A DNA stretch of 64,000 nucleotides from Pelagibius sp048268885 (lineage in GTDB: Bacteria; Pseudomonadota; Alphaproteobacteria; Kiloniellales; Kiloniellaceae). The stretch covers positions 1 through 64,000 of the forward strand of contig JBLWUP010000008.1 in the NCBI GenBank assembly GCA_048268885.1. Reading direction: 5' to 3'. The notes under the pieces are model-generated. The model saw only the letters and a list, made by a program, of their open reading frames with translations, did no database searches and was not told where the DNA came from. Positions 1 to 9,034 of this stretch are shown here, piece by piece. Positions within the stretch are counted from its first letter, which is position 1; the number at the start of each line of letters is the position of its first letter. A program made the translations under genes and the position numbers.

Positions 1-816
1 CGTGTTGTGAAGCGTAAGACGGCTGCTCGCAAGAGCCCGGCTCGCAAGACCACCGCGCGGAAGGCGACGACCCGTCGTACGGCTGCCAAGAAGCGTGTTG
101 TGAAGCGTAAGACGGCTGCTCGCAAGAGCCCGGCTCGCAAGACCACCGCGCGGAAGGCGACGACCCGTCGCACGGCTGCCAAGAAGCGCGTTGTGAAGCG
201 TAAGACGGCTGCGCGTAAGACGACCGCCCGCAAGACGGCTGCTCGTAAGAGCCCGGCTCGCAAGACGGCCGCCAAGAAGCGCGTTGTTCGCAAGTCGGCT
301 GCGCGTAAGACGACCGCCCGCAAGACGGCTGCTCGCAAGAGCCCGGCTCGCAAGACGGCGGCCAAGAAGCGCGTTGTTCGCAAGTCGGCTGCGCGTAAGA
401 CGACCGCCCGCAAGACGGCTGCTCGTAAGAGCCCGGCTCGCAAGACGGCCGCCAAGAAGCGCGTTGTTCGTAAGTCGGCTGCGCGTAAGACGACCGCCCG
501 CAAGACGGCTGCTCGCAAGAGCCCGGCTCGCAAGACGGCCGCCAAGAAGCGTGTTGTTCGTAAGTCCACGGCTCGCAAGAGCCCGGCCCGCAAGACCACG
601 GCCCGCAAGACGACTGCTCGCAAGAGCGTCGCTCGCAAGACGGCTGCCCGTCGGTCGACCGCCCGCAAGGCGCCTTCCCGTAAGGCCGTTGCGACGCGTC
701 GTCTGATTGCTTCCCGCCTTGCATCTTCGCGTCCGTCGACGGCGAGCCGGCTTGCTGCGGTGTCCCGTGTGACCCGCCACGGCGGTTCCTACCGGAACGG
801 CTTGGCACATCGCTAA
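1..816 (+). CDS. Histone H1-like Lys/Ala/Arg-repeat protein (5' partial)
   Basis: The reading frame is open from base 1 and starts in the middle of a repeat, so the true start lies upstream of the window. The protein is built from basic pentapeptides of the form K-[ST]-x-A-R, assembled into longer repeats: three of about 31 residues (bases 1-279) and three of 30 residues (bases 280-549) that each carry a KKRVV motif. The last 50 residues are Arg/Ser/Ala-rich and less regular. Such composition is typical of bacterial histone H1-like or AlgP-type nucleoid proteins that bind DNA non-specifically through Lys/Arg tails. No folded domain is visible. Function is inferred from composition only. The gene ends at a hairpin terminator and is not in an operon with glmU. 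Confidence 0.8.
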   Translation, partial: RVVKRKTAARKSPARKTTARKATTRRTAAKKRVVKRKTAARKSPARKTTARKATTRRTAAKKRVVKRKTAARKTTARKTAARKSPARKTAAKKRVVRKSAARKTTARKTAARKSPARKTAAKKRVVRKSAARKTTARKTAARKSPARKTAAKKRVVRKSAARKTTARKTAARKSPARKTAAKKRVVRKSTARKSPARKTTARKTTARKSVARKTAARRSTARKAPSRKAVATRRLIASRLASSRPSTASRLAAVSRVTRHGGSYRNGLAHR

Positions 817-858
817 GAACTGACGACGCGATTTCGGCTTTACTAGTGCAAAGCAGTG

Positions 859-888
859 AGAGGCGGGTACCCAGCGGTATCCGCCTCT
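859..888 (+). terminator. Hairpin terminator of the histone-like gene
   Basis: A 13-bp stem (859-871 with 876-888, one mismatch) and a CAGC loop lie 43 bases after the stop codon. The stem is followed by a weakly T-rich stretch. Confidence 0.6.
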
Positions 889-1223
889 TCCTATTCCGGG
901 GTTCTGTTCCAGCGATGGATCGCAACTTTGGGGCGGGACCTGAGGCTCCGACTTCCCGGTTGCGTTTTTGCCGGTCTCTCTACCCCCTTTGGGAGCTCTT
1001 TTGAGACCTTGTTGTCACGGTGGCGCGCAGGCTGTAATAACCGGCAACAAATGTTGATTTGATGAGAAAAATTGCGCTGTGGCACAGTTGCCGCGGTTCC
1101 GGCCCAACGGCTCCAGGCTGGGCGGTTGCGGGCCGAGCGGTTCCGGGCGGCGGCTCGATTTCAGTTTTATTTCACAGGGTGATCCCTTAGGCCCTCTCTT
1201 GACCGAGATCTTCTGACCAGACC
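889..1223. other. Intergenic region upstream of glmU
   Basis: No gene is supported here. The segment holds the presumed glmU promoter. An AT-richer patch at about 1035-1075 is the best promoter candidate, but no convincing -35/-10 pair is visible. Confidence 0.4.
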
Positions 1224-2654
1224 ATGTCCGATCGTAAGCTTGCCGTCGTTGTCCTGGCCGCCGGAAAAGGCACCCGGATGAAGTCCAATTTGCCGAAGGT
1301 GCTGCACCCGGTCGCCGGCAGGCCGATGCTGGGCCATGTGCTGGCCTCCGTTTCGGCGCTCTCGCCGGCGGAGACCGTCGTGGTCGTGGCGCCGGGTATG
1401 GACGCCGTGGCCGCCGCGGCGGCGCCCAGCCCCTGCGCCGTCCAGACGCAGCCCCTCGGTACCGGCCATGCCGTGGCCGCCGCCCGCGAGGCCCTGGCGC
1501 CCCTGATCGAGAGCGGCCCGGTGGATCTGCTGGTGGTCTTCGGCGACTGCCCCCTGATGACCAGCGATACCCTGCAGCGCATGCTGGACGCCCGCCGGCA
1601 AGCTGACTCCCGAGGGGCGGAAGTGCCGGATTTTGTCGGCCTCGCGTTCCGGCCGGAAGACCCGGCGGCCTACGGCCGGGTGATCCTCGATGACGCCAAG
1701 GGGGGGGATGCCGCCCGCATCGAGAAGATCGTCGAGTTTGCCGACGCCGATACCGCCCAGCGCCAGATCGACCTCTGCAATGCCGGCCTCGTCCTCGGCG
1801 ACGCCGCACGGCTCTTCGCGCTGATCGACCGCCTGAGCAGCCACAACGCGCAGGGCGAATACTATCTGACCGACGTCTTCGGCCTGGCCCACGCCGACGG
1901 CCGGCCGGCCGGTGTCGTCGAGTGTCCGGCCGACGAAACGCTGGGCGTGAATTCACGCGCCGATCTGGCGCTTGTGGAGAAGGTCATGCAGCAGCGCCTG
2001 CGCCAGCGCGTCATGGCCGAAGGGGCGACCCTCGTCGATCCGGAGACGGTGTGGCTCAGCGCCGACACGCAGCTCGGCCGCGATGTGACCGTGCAGCCCT
2101 CGGTCTTCTTTGGCCCGGGCGTCAGCGTCGGCGACCGCGTCGAGATCCGCAGCTTCTGTCACCTGGAGGGCGCCGAGGTCGGCGACGACGTGGTGCTGGG
2201 GCCTTTTGCCCGGCTGCGTCCGGGCGCCAGGCTGGGTCATGCGTCACATGTCGGCAACTTCGTCGAGATCAAGAACGCCGAGCTGGGTGAGGGCGCCAAG
2301 GCCAATCACCTGACCTATCTCGGCGATGCCACCGTCGGGGCCGGGGCCAATGTCGGCGCCGGCACCATCACCTGCAACTACGACGGCTTTTTTAAGCACC
2401 GCACGACCATCGGTGCCAAGGCCTTCATCGGCTCCAACACGGCGCTGGTCGCGCCGGTGACGGTGGGCGACGGCGCCCTGATCGCCGCCGGCAGCACCAT
2501 CAGCGAGGACGTGCCCGCCGATGCCCTGGCGGTGGAGCGCAGCGAGCAGCGTCACCGCGAAGGGGCGGCGGCGCGCTTTCGCGAAAAGCGTCAGGCCGAG
2601 AAGCAGGCCGCGGCTAGGAGCGCCGGAACTTCTTCCGCGCGTAAGACGTCTTAG
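1224..2654 (+). CDS. glmU: Bifunctional GlcNAc-1-phosphate uridyltransferase / GlcN-1-phosphate acetyltransferase GlmU
   Basis: The enzyme makes UDP-N-acetylglucosamine in two steps: acetylation of glucosamine-1-phosphate by acetyl-CoA, then uridyl transfer from UTP. The product feeds peptidoglycan and lipid A. The N-terminal half is a nucleotidyltransferase fold with the signature LAAGKGTRMKS at about residues 11-21. The C-terminal half is a left-handed beta helix with hexapeptide repeats and the GAGTITCNYDG motif near residue 385. The length of 476 residues is slightly longer than the usual 450-460 because of a Lys/Ala/Arg-rich tail. glmS follows 33 bases downstream, so the two consecutive steps of the pathway are probably co-transcribed. 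Confidence 0.97.
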   Translation: MSDRKLAVVVLAAGKGTRMKSNLPKVLHPVAGRPMLGHVLASVSALSPAETVVVVAPGMDAVAAAAAPSPCAVQTQPLGTGHAVAAAREALAPLIESGPVDLLVVFGDCPLMTSDTLQRMLDARRQADSRGAEVPDFVGLAFRPEDPAAYGRVILDDAKGGDAARIEKIVEFADADTAQRQIDLCNAGLVLGDAARLFALIDRLSSHNAQGEYYLTDVFGLAHADGRPAGVVECPADETLGVNSRADLALVEKVMQQRLRQRVMAEGATLVDPETVWLSADTQLGRDVTVQPSVFFGPGVSVGDRVEIRSFCHLEGAEVGDDVVLGPFARLRPGARLGHASHVGNFVEIKNAELGEGAKANHLTYLGDATVGAGANVGAGTITCNYDGFFKHRTTIGAKAFIGSNTALVAPVTVGDGALIAAGSTISEDVPADALAVERSEQRHREGAAARFREKRQAEKQAAARSAGTSSARKTS

Positions 2655-2687
2655 CGGCGACACTCGTCAAGAAAGGACCACAGCCCC

Positions 2688-4511
2688 ATGTGCGGCATCA
2701 TCGGCATCATCGGCGAAGCACCCGTCGCGCCCTTGCTTCTGGACGGACTGAAGCGCTTGGAGTATCGCGGCTACGATTCCGCCGGCATCGCGACCTTGAT
2801 GAACGGTTCCATCGAACGCCGCCGCGCGCAAGGCAAGCTCGCCAATCTCGCCGGCGTCGTCGACAAGACCCCCGTCGACGGCACCATTGGCATCGGGCAC
2901 ACGCGCTGGGCCACCCACGGGCGTCCGACCGAAGCCAATGCGCATCCCCACGCCAACGACCGCGTGGCGCTGGTGCACAACGGCATCATCGAGAACTTCA
3001 AGGAGCTGCGCGGCGAGCTGGAGGCCGCCGGCCACCGCTTCGAGACCGAGACCGACACCGAGACGGTGGTGCACCTCATCACGTCCTACCTGGAACAGCA
3101 GATGACGCCGCAGCAAGCGGTGGCCGCCACCTTGAAGCGGCTGGAAGGCGCCTTCGCCCTGGCCATCATCTTCGCCGGGCGGCACGACCTCATGGTCGGG
3201 GCGCGCCGCGGCTCGCCGCTGGCCGTCGGCTACGGCGACGGCGAGATGTTTCTCGGCTCCGACGCCCTGGCCCTGGCCCCCTTGACCGACCGCATCTGCT
3301 ATCTGGAAGAGGGCGACTGGGTCGAGCTCACCAAGACCGGCGCGCAGGTCTATGACGCCGACGACAAGGCGGTATCGCGGGAAGTGAAGCAGACGGCGCT
3401 CTCCGGCGCCCTGATCGGCAAGGGCGAATACCGCCACTTCATGCAGAAGGAGATCTTCGAGCAGCCGGCGGTCATCGGCGATACCCTGCAGACCTTTCTC
3501 AATCCCCTGAACCGCAATGTCGAGCTGCCCGATCTGGGCATCGATCTTTCCGACATCTCGCGCATCACGATTTCCGCCTGCGGCACCGCCTTCTATGCCG
3601 GCCTGGTCGCCAAGTACTGGTTCGAGCAGATCGCCCGCCAGCCGGTCGAGGTCGATATCGCCTCCGAGTTCCGCTACCGCGAAGCGCCGATGCCCGACAA
3701 GGGCCTCAGCCTCTTCATCTCGCAGTCCGGCGAGACCATCGACACCCTCGAGGCGCTGCGTTACGCCAAGCGCTGCGGGCAGAAGATCCTGTCGCTGGTG
3801 AACGTGGCCGAAAGCGCCATCGCCCGCGAGTCCGACGCCATCCTGCAGACCCTGGCGGGGCCGGAGATCGGCGTGGCCTCGACCAAGGCTTTCACCACGC
3901 AGCTGACGGTCCTGGCCTGCCTGGCGCTGGCCACGGCGCGGGCGCGCGGCGCCATCGACGGCCCGCGCGAAGCCGTGCTGTCGCAGGCGCTGATGGAGCT
4001 GCCCGCGCAGGTTTCCGAGGTGATGAACCATGACGCCGCCATCCGCGCCATCGCGGTCGACGTCATGGAGGCGCGCGACGTGCTCTATCTCGGCCGCGGC
4101 CTGCTCTATCCCATCGCCCTGGAAGGCGCGTTGAAGCTGAAGGAAATCAGCTATATTCATGCCGAAGGCTATGCCGCCGGCGAGATGAAGCACGGGCCCA
4201 TCGCCCTCATCGACGAAGACGTCCCCATCGTGGTCTGTGCGCCGTCCGGGCCGCTGTTCGAGAAGACGGCGGCCAACGTGCAGGAAGTGACGGCCCGTGG
4301 CGGCAAGGTGATCCTGCTGTCCGATGCGGCGGGGATCGCGCGGGCCGGCGACCAGGCGGCCCATGTGGTCGAGCTGCCCACCGTCGACCCCTTCGTGGCG
4401 CCGATCCTCTACAGCTTGCCGGTGCAGCTGCTGGCCTATCACACGGCGGTGCTGAAGGGCACGGATGTGGACCAGCCGCGCAACCTGGCCAAGGCCGTCA
4501 CCGTCGAATAG
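2688..4511 (+). CDS. glmS: Glutamine-fructose-6-phosphate aminotransferase (isomerizing) GlmS
   Basis: GlmS converts fructose-6-phosphate and glutamine to glucosamine-6-phosphate, the committed step of amino sugar synthesis. The protein starts MCGIIGIIG, so Cys2 becomes the N-terminal nucleophile of the class II glutamine amidotransferase domain (to about residue 240). Two SIS sugar-isomerase domains follow, with the motifs SQSGETIDTLEAL near residue 347 and a C-terminus ending in DVDQPRNLAKAVTVE, characteristic of GlmS. The length of 607 residues is normal. An AAAGGA ribosome-binding site lies about 10 bases before the ATG. It is the second gene after glmU. Confidence 0.98.
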   Translation: MCGIIGIIGEAPVAPLLLDGLKRLEYRGYDSAGIATLMNGSIERRRAQGKLANLAGVVDKTPVDGTIGIGHTRWATHGRPTEANAHPHANDRVALVHNGIIENFKELRGELEAAGHRFETETDTETVVHLITSYLEQQMTPQQAVAATLKRLEGAFALAIIFAGRHDLMVGARRGSPLAVGYGDGEMFLGSDALALAPLTDRICYLEEGDWVELTKTGAQVYDADDKAVSREVKQTALSGALIGKGEYRHFMQKEIFEQPAVIGDTLQTFLNPLNRNVELPDLGIDLSDISRITISACGTAFYAGLVAKYWFEQIARQPVEVDIASEFRYREAPMPDKGLSLFISQSGETIDTLEALRYAKRCGQKILSLVNVAESAIARESDAILQTLAGPEIGVASTKAFTTQLTVLACLALATARARGAIDGPREAVLSQALMELPAQVSEVMNHDAAIRAIAVDVMEARDVLYLGRGLLYPIALEGALKLKEISYIHAEGYAAGEMKHGPIALIDEDVPIVVCAPSGPLFEKTAANVQEVTARGGKVILLSDAAGIARAGDQAAHVVELPTVDPFVAPILYSLPVQLLAYHTAVLKGTDVDQPRNLAKAVTVE

Positions 4512-5001
4512 GCGCCGGATAGGGGACAACGAGAGGGGCTGCCGCGCGCCTTTGCGCCGCGGCCCCTCCCGCCCCAGCGATGGTACCGGTGAGGGTTCCC
4601 CCGGTTCCGCTTAGAAGAGACCTCTCGGGCCGCGCCGGAAAAGCACCGGTCCCCCCGCCTGTCCGTTCGAGGCATTAACCAAATCGCTTGGAAAAGTTAA
4701 TGCGTTTCACCTGGTCGAGACTAGGCAGTTTTTCGCCTGGTAATTCTTAAGGGTGACTCTACCTAGGCCATTTTCCTGATGAAAATCAATTGGATACTAT
4801 ATTTTCGCAGGAACTTGCGGACAATTTGATGTATCTCCCTCTGGTAGTGCTGGGTAAGGATTTGTTCATCTTCGTTTATTAAAACTACAAGACATTTTTC
4901 GAGCCTTGTCCTGGCAGGTACGCCGGGCGGGTGAGGCGGTCTCGCGCGCATTCGGAACACCTTCGTTTGGCGCGGCCACTTCGGATCCAGGAGTAGGAAC
5001 C
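4512..5001. other. AT-rich intergenic region between glmS and the FecR gene
   Basis: This 490-base gap contains a GC-rich imperfect hairpin at about 4535-4570 just after glmS, possibly a terminator. It is followed by a strikingly AT-rich tract at 4675-4895, which is the likely promoter region for the FecR gene. No credible open reading frame is present. Confidence 0.4.
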
Positions 5002-5913
5002 ATGGCTCTTTCGACCAATTTTTCGAAGGCTATCGGCCGTCGCCAGCTCATGATTCTGGCGAGCCTGATTTTTGTCGCAGTGGCCGCGGCGGCTCTGCTG
5101 CGGCCCGGCACGGCAATCTCGGATGCCGAGTGGTCGGTGCTGGCGGCAAACGGTGACGTCGAATGGCGTGGCCCGGAAGCCAAGATCGGCGGCTGGCAGG
5201 ATCTGGAAGCCAACGGACGGGTGCCGGATGGCTCCGAGGTCCGTACCGGCGCCAACGGCGCGGCCGTCGTGGTCAAGGGCCTGGACCGCATAGAACTGCG
5301 GGCCAACACCTCTCTGGTCGTGGCCGCGCGCAAGTCGACCTTCGGCAAGATGGAGATCGACCAGACCTCGGGCAGTGCGACCTATACCGTCGAGAAGCGT
5401 CCCGCGGGCACCTTCTCGGTGCACACGCCTTACGTGGTGGCCGTCGTGAAGGGCACCAAGTTCGACGTCGATATCGAGCAGGAAGAGACCAGTGTCTCCG
5501 TGGAAGAGGGGCGCGTCGGCGTTTCCGATCGGCGCAGCGGCGACTCCAGTGACGTGACTCCGGGCCAGACCGCGCGCTCGTCGCGCAACACCCCGGGCGT
5601 CGACGTCGGGGCCACCCCGTCGAAGTCGAAAGCCTCCAACGCGTCTCCGAATGCCGCGCCGAACGCGACTGGGAATCCGAATCCCAACCCCAATGCGAAC
5701 GCCAACGCGTCGACGCGCGGCAACTCCGCGAATGCACCGGGCCAGACCAAGGAAGCCGGCAACAACAGCGCCGGCAGCGGCGGCGGCAACGGCGGTGGCA
5801 ACGGTGGCGGCAACGGCGGCGATAACGACGGCGGCAACGGCGGCGATAACGGCGGCGGTAACGACAAGGGTAACAGCGGCGGTAACGGCAAGGGCAACAG
5901 CAAGGACAAGTAG
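5002..5913 (+). CDS. FecR-domain membrane-anchored protein with Asn/Gly-rich tail
   Basis: I chose the ATG at 5002 because a GGAG site lies about 8 bases upstream; the frame stays open further 5' but without a good start. Residues about 15-35 form one transmembrane anchor. Residues about 40-200 resemble a FecR domain, including the stretch VHTPYVVAVVKGTKFDV, a fold found in periplasmic sensing proteins. The last 100 residues are low complexity, first Asn/Pro/Ala and then Gly/Asn repeats (GGNGGGN, GGDNGG), ending in Lys. The CHASE2 histidine kinase gene starts 12 bases downstream, so the two are almost certainly one operon. The sensed signal is unknown. Confidence 0.85.
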   Translation: MALSTNFSKAIGRRQLMILASLIFVAVAAAALLRPGTAISDAEWSVLAANGDVEWRGPEAKIGGWQDLEANGRVPDGSEVRTGANGAAVVVKGLDRIELRANTSLVVAARKSTFGKMEIDQTSGSATYTVEKRPAGTFSVHTPYVVAVVKGTKFDVDIEQEETSVSVEEGRVGVSDRRSGDSSDVTPGQTARSSRNTPGVDVGATPSKSKASNASPNAAPNATGNPNPNPNANANASTRGNSANAPGQTKEAGNNSAGSGGGNGGGNGGGNGGDNDGGNGGDNGGGNDKGNSGGNGKGNSKDK

Positions 5914-5925
5914 CCGGAGGGGCAG

Positions 5926-8154
5926 ATGAAGGCTTTTCTCTCCCTACGCTGCGTCACCTGCGCCCTTGCCTGCCTGGTGACGCTGGCGGCCTACTTCAGC
6001 GGCGCGCTCGAGCCTCTCGAGCGGCCGCTGATCGATTTGCGCCTGCGGGTCGTCGAGCGTCCGGCCGATCCGCAGCCGGTGGTGATCGAGATCGATCCCC
6101 GCTCGATCAGCGGGATCGGGCAGTGGCCTTGGCCGCGTTCCCTGCATGCGCTGCTTCTCGACCGCCTCACGGCGGCGGGCGCGGGCGACGTTCTCCTGGA
6201 TATCGATTTCAGTTCGCGCAGCGTGGAGAGCGAAGACGCGGCTCTTGAGGGGGCGCTCGCGCGCCGCCAGGGCGCCACTGTTCTGGCCGCTTTCCGCCAG
6301 TGGAGCGAGGCGGACCAGGCCTATATCGACATCGGTCCGCTGCCGCGACTTGCCGCGCAAGCGCGCATCGCCTCGGCAAACCTCGTCCCCGCGCGGGACG
6401 GGCTGGTCCGCGAAGTGTCGGCGTCGCTGCCCTGGCGCGGCGCGGAGTTGCCCGGGCTCGCCACCGCCATGTACGGCGCCGCCGCGCCGGGCCCGGAGCC
6501 CTTCTTGATCGACTACGGCATCGCGACTTCCACGCTCACCCGCCTATCCTATATCGACGTCGCGCGGGGTGACGTCGACCCCGAGCTGCTGCGAGGGCGC
6601 ACGATTTTCGTTGGCGCCACGGCGATCGAGTTGGGCGACATGCTTGCCGTGCCCAAGCATCGTGTGCTGCCTGGCGTGATCGTGCAGATGCTGGCCTATC
6701 AGTCGCTGCTGCTGGACCGCACGCTGCAGCGCCCGGGCCCGTGGATCGTCGCCCTGGGGACGGTAGCCTTTGTGGTGCTGCTCTCCGTCGTCACCAGGAA
6801 CCGCAGCTACAACACCAACCTGCCGATCATCTTCGGCGCCAACGTGGCGCTCTGGGCGGGGGCCGTCGGGCTGCAGGCGGCGGCGCCGGTGGTCCTCGAT
6901 GTCGTGCCCTTCACCGTCGCATCATTCGGCGCCGGCGGGGCCGCTTTCCTCCTGCGCTTCCGCAAGGTCGCCGCAAGCCTGGTCGCCGAGACCCTGGCGC
7001 GCCACCGTTTCGAGAAGTTCATGGGCGCCGTGGCGGAGAACGCCTTCGATGCCCTGGTCACCGCCGACGCCGAGGGCCGGATCCGCTCCATCAACCGTGC
7101 GGCCGGCCAGATGTTCGGCATTGACCCCGATGAGGCCAAGGGGGTTACGCTGTCCCATTTTGTGGCGCGCCCCAATGCCTTGGCCCGTGAGAACCTTGAA
7201 AGCGCCCTGCGGCAGATCATGGAGAGCGGGCGTTCACGCCGCCTGGTGTGCCGGCGCAGCAACGGCGCGCTGTTTTACGCGGACCTCGCCGTGACCGAAT
7301 TGACGGAGAGTGAGCGCGTTCTGTTCATCCTTGTCGTGCGCGATATCGACCGCCGGGTGAAGGCGGAACGGCACCTGCTGGCGCGCGAACGCGAGCTGCG
7401 CCGGGCCAAGACCGCGGCCGAAGTGGCGAACCAGAGCAAGACCGAGTTCCTGGCCAATATGAGCCATGAGCTGAAGACGCCGCTCAACGCCATCATAGGC
7501 TTTGCGGAAATCATGGAGCAGCAGATGCTCGGGCCGCTCGGCAAGGAACAGTACGTGACCTATGCCACGGATATCCGCGAGAGCGGTCAGCGGCTGTACC
7601 ATACCGTCGCCGATGTGCTCGAATTCTCGCGCGTCGAGATCGACGACGTGGTGCTGCAGGAGGAGGACATCGACCTGGCCGATCTGTGCCGGCGCATCGC
7701 CGCGCGCATGGCGCCGCGGGTTGCCGAGAAGGAGCAGCACCTCGAGGTCGACCTGCCGTCCGCGGCAGTTCCCTTCCACGGCGACGAAAGGCTGCTGGCC
7801 CTGGCCCTCAATCACGTTATTTCGAATGCGGTCAAGTTCACGCCGCACAGCGGCAGCATCCGGCTCGCTCTGGAGGGCCGGGATGGCGGCGCCGCCGCCA
7901 TCGTTATCGAGGACGACGGCATCGGTATCGAGCCGGACAGGATCGAGTCCTGTTTCGATGCCTTTGCTCAGGCGGATCGCGGCCTGGACCGCAGCCATGA
8001 AGGCTCCGGCCTGGGTCTGACCCTGGCCAAGCGCTTTGTCGAGTTGCACCAGGGCACGATCTCGCTGCGCTCGGCGCCGGGGCAGGGCACCAGAGCCACC
8101 ATCGCGCTGCCGGCGGCACGCTGTCACGACGGAAGCCTGCGGCACTCCGCATAG
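5926..8154 (+). CDS. CHASE2-PAS sensor histidine kinase
   Basis: This is a membrane sensor kinase of 742 residues. A short N-terminal hydrophobic segment is followed by an extracytoplasmic CHASE2 domain (about residues 30-260), then about three membrane helices (about 265-345), and a PAS domain (about 360-475). The HisKA domain carries the phospho-acceptor His514 in NMSHELKTPLN. An HATPase domain follows with DDGIGIE and GSGLGLTLAKR. FecR and CHASE2 genes often occur together, and the FecR gene lies 12 bases upstream. A GGAGGGG site precedes the ATG. No response regulator gene is adjacent, so the output partner must be encoded elsewhere. Confidence 0.93.
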   Translation: MKAFLSLRCVTCALACLVTLAAYFSGALEPLERPLIDLRLRVVERPADPQPVVIEIDPRSISGIGQWPWPRSLHALLLDRLTAAGAGDVLLDIDFSSRSVESEDAALEGALARRQGATVLAAFRQWSEADQAYIDIGPLPRLAAQARIASANLVPARDGLVREVSASLPWRGAELPGLATAMYGAAAPGPEPFLIDYGIATSTLTRLSYIDVARGDVDPELLRGRTIFVGATAIELGDMLAVPKHRVLPGVIVQMLAYQSLLLDRTLQRPGPWIVALGTVAFVVLLSVVTRNRSYNTNLPIIFGANVALWAGAVGLQAAAPVVLDVVPFTVASFGAGGAAFLLRFRKVAASLVAETLARHRFEKFMGAVAENAFDALVTADAEGRIRSINRAAGQMFGIDPDEAKGVTLSHFVARPNALARENLESALRQIMESGRSRRLVCRRSNGALFYADLAVTELTESERVLFILVVRDIDRRVKAERHLLARERELRRAKTAAEVANQSKTEFLANMSHELKTPLNAIIGFAEIMEQQMLGPLGKEQYVTYATDIRESGQRLYHTVADVLEFSRVEIDDVVLQEEDIDLADLCRRIAARMAPRVAEKEQHLEVDLPSAAVPFHGDERLLALALNHVISNAVKFTPHSGSIRLALEGRDGGAAAIVIEDDGIGIEPDRIESCFDAFAQADRGLDRSHEGSGLGLTLAKRFVELHQGTISLRSAPGQGTRATIALPAARCHDGSLRHSA

Positions 8155-8190
8155 CGCGGTGCACCCCGAAAGGCCGGTAGGAACGCAGCG

Positions 8191-8523
8191 TCAGTTGCGC
8201 GGCAGAGCGCCCAGGCGGCAGTCGCCGGTGGTGTAGCTCTGTTGCACCACACAGCCGCGGCTGGCGCTGACCACCAGGTAACCGCTGCAGCTGTTCAAGC
8301 GGATCCAGGCATCGTAGACGAAGTTGGTCGGCGACTTGGCGCCTCTGGACCGCTTCATCACCTTCATGGATTTCACGTCGTCCTGGGGAATTTGCAGTTG
8401 TTGCAGGGCCTGGTCGAACTGCGTTTCGCAGGCTGCGGCGGCGGCGGGGGTCAACGGCGCACTCAGGGGAAGAAGAATGCCGGCCGCGAGCGCCGCCGTG
8501 CGGAGACTTGAAAGCCTGGCCAT
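8191..8523 (-). CDS. Small secreted four-Cys protein, paralog 1
   Basis: The start at 8523 gives a 110-residue protein with a clear Sec signal peptide ending in an Ala-rich stretch. The mature part has one early Cys, then WIRLNSCSGYLVV, a third Cys, and QQSYTTGDC. This pattern recurs in the next two genes. Four conserved cysteines suggest two disulfides in the periplasm. I do not recognise a named family. It runs opposite to the kinase gene and ends 37 bases from its stop codon. Confidence 0.75.
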   Translation of the reverse strand: MARLSSLRTAALAAGILLPLSAPLTPAAAAACETQFDQALQQLQIPQDDVKSMKVMKRSRGAKSPTNFVYDAWIRLNSCSGYLVVSASRGCVVQQSYTTGDCRLGALPRN

Positions 8524-8673
8524 CGGTCGGATGCTCCTGCTGTTCACTTTTCCCTTAGCAGATAGGACGCGCCGACGCCCTGCCCAAGCCGCCGGGGGCC
8601 AGGGATGCAAGAATGGCATAGGTGAGTCGGAGAGGTCGGCGTGGCCGGGGGGAACGCCCGCCGGGCGGGCCGC

Positions 8674-8988
8674 TCAATAGGCGGTCACGTCCTCCAGGTG
8701 GCAAGCCCCGCGGGTGTAGCTCTGGCGCACGAAGCAGCTGCGCGTCATGTCGATCACCAGATAGCCGCCGCGGCAGGCCTTGAGGCGGAGCCAGGCGCGC
8801 ACGCCCAGAACGTCGGGCCCTGCCTCGGCCGGATTGTGTTTCTCGACGTAGCGGAGGCTGGAAATGTCCGCCTCGGTGAGGCCGAGGCGGCGCTGCTCCG
8901 CCTCCGACTGCGGGCGGCAGTCCAGCGCCTGGGCAGGGCCGGCCAGCAGGGCGAGCAGGGGGCAAAGAACGAGAAAAAGGCTGCGCAT
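8674..8988 (-). CDS. Small secreted four-Cys protein, paralog 2
   Basis: The 104-residue protein has a signal peptide cleaved near AQA-LDC. The mature chain has the same framework as its neighbours: an early Cys, a segment like TEADISSLRYVE, then WLRLKACRGGYLV, Cys, and RQSYTRGAC. It lies 46 bases downstream of paralog 3 and 150 bases upstream of paralog 1, all on one strand, which fits local duplication. Function is unknown. Confidence 0.75.
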   Translation of the reverse strand: MRSLFLVLCPLLALLAGPAQALDCRPQSEAEQRRLGLTEADISSLRYVEKHNPAEAGPDVLGVRAWLRLKACRGGYLVIDMTRSCFVRQSYTRGACHLEDVTAY

Positions 8989-9034
8989 CGGCAGTCCTCC
9001 GGAATCTAGGCGGCGCCGGGAAAGTGCAGGTTCG

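Noticed and set aside
2667..4529. Long minus-strand frame (620 codons) opposite glmS
   Set aside because: It is the antisense shadow of glmS, whose sequence is unmistakable, and its translation is His/Gly/Arg/Asp-rich with no family motifs.
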